A stretch of 11,980 nucleotides of DNA from positions 1 to 11,980 of the forward strand of contig JAHEDN010000034.1 of the NCBI GenBank assembly GCA_024641225.1, in the 5' to 3' direction. The notes under the pieces are model-generated. The model was given only the letters and a program-made list of their open reading frames with translations. It had not been told where the DNA came from and did no database searches. The stretch comes from Burkholderiales bacterium (lineage in GTDB: Bacteria > Pseudomonadota > Gammaproteobacteria > Burkholderiales > Burkholderiaceae_F). A program made the position numbers and the translations under genes. Of this stretch, positions 6,364 to 11,980 are shown in pieces (within the stretch, counting starts at the first letter, position 1; each line of letters starts with the position of its first letter).

Positions 6364-6819
6364 ATGCTCAAATCGATCCGCGACTTCTTCGACCAGCATA
6401 TTGGCCAGGCCTCGGCACCTGCAGACGAAACGCGCGCCCTGCAACTGGCCACCGCCGCACTGCTGTTCGAGGTCGTGCGCGGCGACGGCGTCATCGCGCT
6501 GGCCGAGCGCGACGCCCTGCTGAAGGCGGTCGGCACCAAGTTCGGACTGGCGCCGGCCGAGGCCGCCGCACTGATCGACCTGGCCGAGCAGGAAACGCAG
6601 CTCGCCAACGACTACTACCAGTTCACGTCGCTGATCAATCGCCGCTTCTCGCTGCAGAAGAAGCTGCAGGTGATCGAACTGATGTGGCGGATCGCCTATG
6701 CCGACGCCACGCTAAGCGCACACGAGCAGCACGTGCTGCGCAAGGTGGCCGAGCTGCTGCACGTGCCGCACGGCGACTACATCGCCGCGAAGATGCGCGC
6801 CAGGGAAGCCGCCGGCTGA
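6364..6819 (+). CDS. TerB-family protein (stand-alone)
   Basis: Small all-helical cytoplasmic protein of the TerB / tellurite-resistance-type fold (COG4103-like). The 151 residues contain the two quasi-symmetric acidic helix-loop units typical of the fold: LLFEVVRGDGVIALAERDAL (33-52) with Asp41 and Glu48, and LMWRIAYADATLSAHEQHVL (106-125) with Asp114 and Glu121. In the family these acidic residues can bind a metal ion. None of the ter operon partners (terA, terC, terD, terE, terZ) is nearby, so a role in tellurite resistance should not be assumed; lone TerB-like proteins of this kind are common in betaproteobacteria and have no settled function. ATG 6364 lacks an obvious ribosome-binding site. 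The gene converges on recQ with only 18 bases between the stops. Confidence 0.88.
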   Translation: MLKSIRDFFDQHIGQASAPADETRALQLATAALLFEVVRGDGVIALAERDALLKAVGTKFGLAPAEAAALIDLAEQETQLANDYYQFTSLINRRFSLQKKLQVIELMWRIAYADATLSAHEQHVLRKVAELLHVPHGDYIAAKMRAREAAG

Positions 6820-6832
6820 CGCCGAACCGGCG
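6820..6832. terminator. Small hairpin between convergent TerB-like gene and recQ
   Basis: CGCCG (6820-6824), loop AAC, CGGCG (6828-6832) fill most of the 18-base gap between the two stop codons. It is short, has no T-run, and could occur by chance in this GC-rich sequence. Confidence 0.25.
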
Positions 6833-6837
6833 CCGGA

Positions 6838-8646
<1,809 letters not shown>

Positions 8647-8774
8647 GGCCGCGGAGGTTAGCAACCGGGGCCGGGGTGCCCGACCGAGGCGCTGTCGCGC
8701 CCGCGGACGACGGCAGATGCGACGGATTGCCGAATCGGTCGCCTGAAGCGGGCTTCGCCCGTCGTCGTGCGGGC

Positions 8775-8780
8775 TACGAT
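8775..8780 (+). promoter_or_regulatory. Candidate -10 box for the membrane-protein gene
   Basis: TACGAT inside GGGCTACGAT, 25 bases before the start codon. Motifs of the form GGCTACRAT are common -10 regions ahead of betaproteobacterial genes. The nearest -35-like element, TTCGCC at 8754, has a 15-base spacer and is weak. Confidence 0.4.
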
Positions 8781-8792
8781 CTGCGCCGACCG

Positions 8793-8798
8793 AAGGAG
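8793..8798 (+). promoter_or_regulatory. Ribosome-binding site fixing the membrane-protein start
   Basis: AAGGAG lies seven bases before ATG 8806. It decides against the in-frame upstream start at 8767, which would place coding sequence over the candidate -10 box and this site. Confidence 0.8.
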
Positions 8799-8805
8799 TG
8801 TTGTC

Positions 8806-9273
8806 ATGCCCACTGACGCCATCGCCCCCGACACCGAGCCGTCAAGCGCCGAATGGAGCTGGATCTCGGTCGCCTACGCCCTGCAGGCCATTGGCGTGTT
8901 CGGCTTTCTGCTCGGCCCCCTGATCGGCCTGGTCATCAGCTACGTGCGCCGCGACGCCGAAGGGGTCGGTTTTATCGCCTCGCACCATAACTGGCTGATC
9001 CGCACCTTCTGGTGGACGCTGCTCTGGTACCTGCTGTGCGTGGCGGTGATTCTCGCCGGGGCGTGGCCGATCATCTCGGAGATTGCCCACGAGGCGATCC
9101 GCACCGGCGGCCACGCCCATGAATTCCGCTTCGGCATCGCCTGGGACGCGATCTTCGCCACCGTCGGCGCGGCGATGGCGGGCGGTCTCGGCATCCTGGT
9201 GGTTTGGATCTGGAACCTGTACCGGATCGTGCGCGGCGGATTGCGGCTGGCCGACGGCCGCCCTGCCCCGTAG
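8806..9273 (+). CDS. DUF4870-type three-helix inner-membrane protein
   Basis: Small integral membrane protein of unknown function, resembling the COG3671/DUF4870 group. The 155 residues begin with a polar, acidic tail (1-18), then three predicted membrane helices at about 21-45, 66-90 and 112-137. Group hallmarks are GLVISYVRRDAEGVGFIASH (41-60) followed by NWLIRTFWWTLLWY (62-75), and the closing LYRIVRGGLRLADGRPAP (138-155); a conserved ISYVRRD-x(n)-H-x-x-W-x-I-R-T-F-W pattern sits in the first cytoplasmic or periplasmic loop. The start is fixed by AAGGAG at 8793. It has its own candidate promoter and a GC hairpin after its stop, so it may be transcribed alone. No partner in this window suggests a process it serves. 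Confidence 0.9.
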   Translation: MPTDAIAPDTEPSSAEWSWISVAYALQAIGVFGFLLGPLIGLVISYVRRDAEGVGFIASHHNWLIRTFWWTLLWYLLCVAVILAGAWPIISEIAHEAIRTGGHAHEFRFGIAWDAIFATVGAAMAGGLGILVVWIWNLYRIVRGGLRLADGRPAP

Positions 9274-9283
9274 CAGCCGGGCA

Positions 9284-9300
9284 GCCGCCGGCGCGGCGGC
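9284..9300 (+). terminator. Candidate hairpin terminator after the membrane-protein gene
   Basis: GCCGCC (9284-9289), loop GGCGC, GGCGGC (9295-9300) lies 10 bases after the stop and before the next candidate -10 box. No T-run follows, so it is only a candidate. Confidence 0.35.
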
Positions 9301-9311
9301 CGGCGCGCGGC

Positions 9312-9317
9312 TACGAT
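9312..9317 (+). promoter_or_regulatory. Candidate -10 box for the first thioesterase gene
   Basis: TACGAT inside CGGCTACGAT, 40 bases before ATG 9358, the same nine-base GGCTACGAT as at 8772-8780. No recognisable -35 element lies at the right distance. Confidence 0.4.
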
Positions 9318-9357
9318 TGGGGCCCTCGATCCCCATCGCCTCTTCCCCGCGCCCTCG

Positions 9358-9810
9358 ATGGACTTCAAGACCCTCGACCCGAGCTTCGAGCAACGCGTGC
9401 GCGACTCCTTCGCACGCCAGGCCGCGATGGCGCTGATCGGCGCATCGATGACGCGCGTCGCGCCCGGCCGCTGCGAGATCGAACTGCCGGTGCGCGAAGA
9501 CCTCACGCAGCAGCACAAGTTCGTGCATGGCGGCGTGGTCGGCATGATCGCCGACTCGGCCGGCGGCTACGCCGCCTTCACGCTGATGCCGGCGGATGCC
9601 TCTGTGCTGACGGTCGAATACAAGATCAACATGCTCGCACCGGCCAAGGGCGAGCGGCTCGTGGCGCGTGGCGAGGTGGTCAAGCCCGGCCGCACGCTGT
9701 CGATCGTGCGCGCCGACGTCTACGCGATCGAAGGCGCACGCGAAACGCTCGTCGCGGCCACGCAGCAGACGCTGATGGTGATGCACGGCAAGAGCGACGA
9801 AAGGCTCTAG
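9358..9810 (+). CDS. PaaI-type hotdog-fold acyl-CoA thioesterase
   Basis: Probable cytoplasmic thioesterase that hydrolyses acyl-CoA, forming a hotdog-fold oligomer. The 150 residues show the PaaI signature HKFVHGGVVGMIADSAGGYAA (53-73), with the HGG turn (57-59) at the N-end of the central helix and Asp66 in the position of the catalytic acidic residue, followed by VLTVEYKINMLAPAKGE (83-99), the strand that lines the acyl pocket. The N-terminal helix LDPSFEQRVRDSFARQ resembles that of bacterial PaaI homologues of about 140-150 residues. ATG 9358 has no clear ribosome-binding site, but family length supports it. Its substrate is unknown. A stem-loop repeat separates it from the dehydrogenase gene 106 bases later, so co-transcription with that gene is possible but unproven. 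Confidence 0.92.
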   Translation: MDFKTLDPSFEQRVRDSFARQAAMALIGASMTRVAPGRCEIELPVREDLTQQHKFVHGGVVGMIADSAGGYAAFTLMPADASVLTVEYKINMLAPAKGERLVARGEVVKPGRTLSIVRADVYAIEGARETLVAATQQTLMVMHGKSDERL

Positions 9811-9836
9811 CCCAAGAGAGAAGAGCAAAGACATTC

Positions 9837-9893
9837 GCCACGGATTACACGGATGAACACGGATTTCCTTTTCTTATCCGTGGAATCCGTGGC
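9837..9893. repeat. ACGGAT-based stem-loop repeat ahead of the dehydrogenase gene
   Basis: GCCACGGATTACACGGAT (9837-9854) and ATCCGTGGAATCCGTGGC (9876-9893) are inverted repeats of 18 bases with one mismatch around a 21-base loop. The left side contains ACGGAT three times (9840, 9849, 9859) at spacings of nine and ten. Local AT content is higher than in the flanking genes. Sequences of the type CACGGATTACACGGAT occur as dispersed intergenic elements in many GC-rich bacterial genomes, from general recollection, not from a search. It ends 23 bases before ATG 9917, so it would lie in the 5' leader of any transcript started upstream and may act as a terminator, a processing site or a mobile relic. 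Confidence 0.75.
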
Positions 9894-9916
9894 AAGAGCG
9901 TTTTTCGGAGACCCCC

Positions 9917-11095
9917 ATGCAGCTACCCGGACTTGACTTCGGCCTAGGCGACGACATCGAGGCACTGCGCGACGCGGTGCGCGACTTCGCGCAGGCCGAG
10001 ATCGCCCCGCGCGCGGCCGAGGCCGACCGCACCGACCAGTTCCCGATGGACCTGTGGCGCAAGATGGGTTCGCTCGGCGTGCTCGGCGTCACGGTGGCCG
10101 AGGAATACGGCGGCGCCAACATGGGCTACCTGGCGCACATGATCGCGATGGAGGAGATCAGCCGCGCCTCCGCCTCGGTCGGGCTGTCGTACGGCGCGCA
10201 CTCAAACCTGTGCGTCAACCAGATCCACCGCAACGGCACCGAGGCGCAGAAGAAGAAGTACCTGCCGAAGCTCGTCTCCGGCGAGCACGTCGGCGCGCTG
10301 GCAATGAGCGAGGCCGGTGCCGGCTCGGACGTGATCTCCATGAAGCTGCGCGCCGACGACAAGGGCGGCGTCTTCGTGCTCAACGGCACCAAGATGTGGA
10401 TCACCAACGGCCCCGACGCCGACACGCTGGTCGTCTACGCCAAGACCGAGCCGGAGATGGGCGCGCGCGGCGTCACCGCTTTCCTGATCGAGAAGGGCAT
10501 GAACGGCTTCTCGATCGCGCAGAAGCTCGACAAGCTCGGCATGCGCGGCTCGCACACCGGCGAACTGGTGTTCGACGACGTCGAGGTGCCGGCCGAGAAC
10601 GTGCTCGGCGCTGTCAACGGCGGCGCGAAAGTGCTGATGAGCGGGCTGGACTACGAGCGCGCGGTGCTCGCCGCCGGCCCGATCGGCATCATGCAGGCGG
10701 TGATGGACAACGTCGTGCCGTACATCCACGACCGCAGGCAGTTCGGACAAAGTATCGGCGAGTTCCAGCTCATCCAGGGCAAGGTCGCCGACATGTACAC
10801 GGTGCTGCAGGCGGCGCGCAGCTTCTGCTACACGATCGGCAAGAACCTCGACGCGCTCGGCCGCGAGCACGTGCGCCGGGTGCGCAAGGACTGCGCCAGC
10901 GTGATCCTGTGGTGTGCCGAGAAGGCGACCTGGATGGCCGGCGAGGGCATCCAGATTTTCGGCGGCAACGGCTACATCAACGAGTACCCGCTCGGCCGCC
11001 TGTGGCGCGACGCGAAACTCTACGAGATCGGCGCCGGGACCAGCGAGATCCGAAGGATGCTGATCGGCCGGGAGCTGTTTTCGGAGACGATGTGA
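9917..11095 (+). CDS. ivd: Isovaleryl-CoA dehydrogenase
   Basis: FAD-dependent acyl-CoA dehydrogenase expected to oxidise isovaleryl-CoA to 3-methylcrotonyl-CoA in leucine breakdown, passing electrons to ETF. The 392 residues comprise the helical N-domain, the beta-domain with ALAMSEAGAGSD (127-138) and WITNG (161-165) around FAD, and the helical C-domain with RRQFGQSIGEFQLIQGKVADM (273-293) and GGNGYINEYPLGRLWRDAK (349-367). The catalytic base marks the subfamily: Glu247 in LMSGLDYERAVLA sits where human IVD has its catalytic glutamate, and the usual C-terminal catalytic site reads YEIGAGTSE (369-377), as in IVD, instead of YEGT. GGAG at 9907-9910 is six bases before ATG 9917. Its stop overlaps the start of the second thioesterase. 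The 3-methylcrotonyl-CoA carboxylase genes often found next to ivd (liuB, liuD) are absent. Confidence 0.96.
   Translation: MQLPGLDFGLGDDIEALRDAVRDFAQAEIAPRAAEADRTDQFPMDLWRKMGSLGVLGVTVAEEYGGANMGYLAHMIAMEEISRASASVGLSYGAHSNLCVNQIHRNGTEAQKKKYLPKLVSGEHVGALAMSEAGAGSDVISMKLRADDKGGVFVLNGTKMWITNGPDADTLVVYAKTEPEMGARGVTAFLIEKGMNGFSIAQKLDKLGMRGSHTGELVFDDVEVPAENVLGAVNGGAKVLMSGLDYERAVLAAGPIGIMQAVMDNVVPYIHDRRQFGQSIGEFQLIQGKVADMYTVLQAARSFCYTIGKNLDALGREHVRRVRKDCASVILWCAEKATWMAGEGIQIFGGNGYINEYPLGRLWRDAKLYEIGAGTSEIRRMLIGRELFSETM
11083..11086 (+). promoter_or_regulatory. Ribosome-binding site favouring GTG start of the second thioesterase
   Basis: GGAG within the last codons of the dehydrogenase gene, five bases before GTG 11092. 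It favours the overlapping GTG over the in-frame ATG at 11125, which has no such site. Confidence 0.55.
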
Positions 11096-11616
11096 CGGCA
11101 ACCGCGCACCCGTGGCTCGCCGACATGGAGCGGCTGCGCGCCCGCACACGCGAGCCGGGGCTGGCCAATCCCGGTCATGCGGCAAAGCTGGGCGGGCTCG
11201 CGCTGCTGCAGGCGATGATCGCTGGCGAGGTGCCCGATCCGCCGATCACGCGCACGCTCGACTTCTACCTGCTCGATGTCGAATCGGGTCGCGCGGTGTT
11301 CCAGGGCGAGCCGAAATTCGCGCACTACAACCCGATCGGCAGCGTGCACGGCGGTTGGCACGCCACGCTGCTCGACTCGGCGATGGCCTGCGCGGTGCAC
11401 ACGCTGGTCGAACCCGGTTCGGGCTACACCACGCTCGAGTTCAAGGTCCACTGCGTGCGGCCGCTGACCGAGAAGACGGGTCCGGTGCGCGCAGAAGGAA
11501 AGGTCGTGGCCGCCGGCCGGCGCACCGCCACCGCCGAGGGCCGGCTGGTCGATGCCGAGGGGCGCCTCTACTCGCACGGCACCACGACCTGCCTGTTCAT
11601 CGAGGCGACCGCATAG
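11092..11616 (+). CDS. PaaI-type hotdog-fold thioesterase coupled to ivd
   Basis: Second probable acyl-CoA thioesterase, 174 residues from GTG 11092. The hotdog signature is NPIGSVHGGWHATLLDSAMACAVHT (80-104), with the HGG turn at 86-88 and Asp95 as the likely catalytic acid, then YTTLEFKVHCVRPL (112-125) and the last strands TATAEGRLVD and SHGTTTCLF. A roughly 50-residue helical N-terminal extension makes it longer than the 150-residue thioesterase at 9358; the two proteins share the fold but little direct sequence, so a recent duplication is unlikely. GTG overlaps the ivd TGA as GTGA, implying translational coupling, and the substrate may therefore be an isovaleryl- or other branched-chain acyl-CoA. 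That substrate is inference. An alternative start is ATG 11125. Confidence 0.92.
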   Translation: MTATAHPWLADMERLRARTREPGLANPGHAAKLGGLALLQAMIAGEVPDPPITRTLDFYLLDVESGRAVFQGEPKFAHYNPIGSVHGGWHATLLDSAMACAVHTLVEPGSGYTTLEFKVHCVRPLTEKTGPVRAEGKVVAAGRRTATAEGRLVDAEGRLYSHGTTTCLFIEATA

Positions 11617-11627
11617 GGCGAGCGGGC

Positions 11628-11980
11628 ATGGCGGACGCGGCACCTCTCGACGACGCAGTCGCGCAGGACGCGCGTGTTGCCGCCTTCTGGGCCGGTTACT
11701 GCCGGCGCGCCGGCCTGCCCGCGGCGACGCCGTTCCAGGCCTGGCCGTTCGGCGATTCGCCCGAACTCGCCCACGAGCTCGTCGAGCTCGTGCTGCGCGG
11801 ACCCAAGCGCGCGACGGCCGGGCTGGTCGAGTACAACGCGCGCCATCCGGGCGAAGCGCCGGTGCCGGACGGTTACAGCATCGTCACCGAGTTCGACGGC
11901 GCGCCGCGCTGCGTGATCCGCACAGCGTGGCTGGGGCGGCGCGCACTGCGCGACGTCGACGCGGGCTTCGCCTGGGACGA
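11628..11980 (+). CDS. ASCH-domain protein (3' end outside window)
   Basis: N-terminal 117 residues of an ASCH-domain protein. This PUA-like fold is thought to bind RNA or modified nucleosides; some small ASCH proteins, such as E. coli YqfB, are amidohydrolases acting on acetylated cytidine. Visible here are FWAGYCRRAGL (20-30), FGDSPELAHELVELVLRG (42-59), the basic ligand-site motif GPKRATAGL, a strand YSIVTEFDGAPRCVIRTAW, and FAWDE at the window edge, which in the family continues to a G-(E/D)-G-D turn. The start ATG 11628 lies 11 bases after the thioesterase stop with a weak site, so it may be the third gene of the ivd transcript, although no functional link to acyl-CoA metabolism is evident. 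Truncation is due to the window end. Confidence 0.88.
   Translation, partial: MADAAPLDDAVAQDARVAAFWAGYCRRAGLPAATPFQAWPFGDSPELAHELVELVLRGPKRATAGLVEYNARHPGEAPVPDGYSIVTEFDGAPRCVIRTAWLGRRALRDVDAGFAWD

Larger units (their letters stand above)
8647..8805. other. Divergent intergenic region with small hairpin
   Basis: This 159-base spacer separates recQ (minus) from the membrane-protein gene (plus). It contains a GC hairpin, CGGGC (8749-8753) loop TTC GCCCG (8757-8761), just ahead of the candidate -10 at 8775. No promoter for recQ is evident and no small gene is seen. Confidence 0.45.

Noticed and set aside
6364..6819. A tellurite-resistance (ter) locus
   Set aside because: Only a lone TerB-like protein is present; no TerC, TerD-type or other ter genes lie in the window, so the phenotype should not be inferred.
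8647..8664. A longer RecQ starting from TTG 8664
   Set aside because: The six extra residues have no family counterpart, no ribosome-binding site precedes the TTG, and ATG 8646 gives a length of 602, close to E. coli RecQ.
10054..11091. An N-terminal extension of the second thioesterase running back through ivd
   Set aside because: The extension is an out-of-frame reading of the dehydrogenase gene. Hotdog homology begins only after the GTG at 11092, which has its own GGAG site.

Overview
The window looks like ordinary chromosome from a high-GC betaproteobacterium, most likely of the order Burkholderiales. The grounds are uniformly GC-rich codon use, the gene order argS / SPOR-domain protein / dsbA / SDR oxidoreductase that I know from Burkholderiales, and a periplasmic DsbA with a CPHC active site. 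I see no phage, IS, CRISPR, tRNA or rRNA, and no stretch over 160 bases without a gene. This is an assignment from family knowledge, not from a search.

Region 1 (1-3354, plus strand): the C-terminal end of argS, a membrane-anchored SPOR-domain protein, dsbA, a short-chain dehydrogenase and a BtuF-like substrate-binding fold without a signal peptide. A REP-like palindrome sits between dsbA and the dehydrogenase. The block ends at a hairpin between convergent genes.

Region 2 (3394-6215, minus strand): a probable three-gene operon read right to left. It holds a small protein resembling a degenerate class III nucleotide cyclase domain, a metallo-beta-lactamase-fold hydrolase whose start overlaps the previous stop (ATGA), and a cystathionine beta-lyase (metC) 33 bases further on.

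Region 3 (6364-8646): a stand-alone TerB-like protein on the plus strand, converging on a full-length recQ helicase on the minus strand.

Region 4 (8806-11980, plus strand): a three-helix DUF4870-type membrane protein, a PaaI-type hotdog thioesterase, an isovaleryl-CoA dehydrogenase, a second PaaI-type thioesterase overlapping it by four bases, and the first part of an ASCH-domain protein that runs off the window. The dehydrogenase and second thioesterase look translationally coupled, which suggests a role in branched-chain (leucine) acyl-CoA metabolism. A stem-loop built on repeated ACGGAT units lies just ahead of the dehydrogenase.

I found no convincing new multi-gene system. The best leads are the cyclase-like/hydrolase pair, the orphan cytosolic BtuF-like protein, the dehydrogenase-thioesterase coupling and two intergenic repeat elements.
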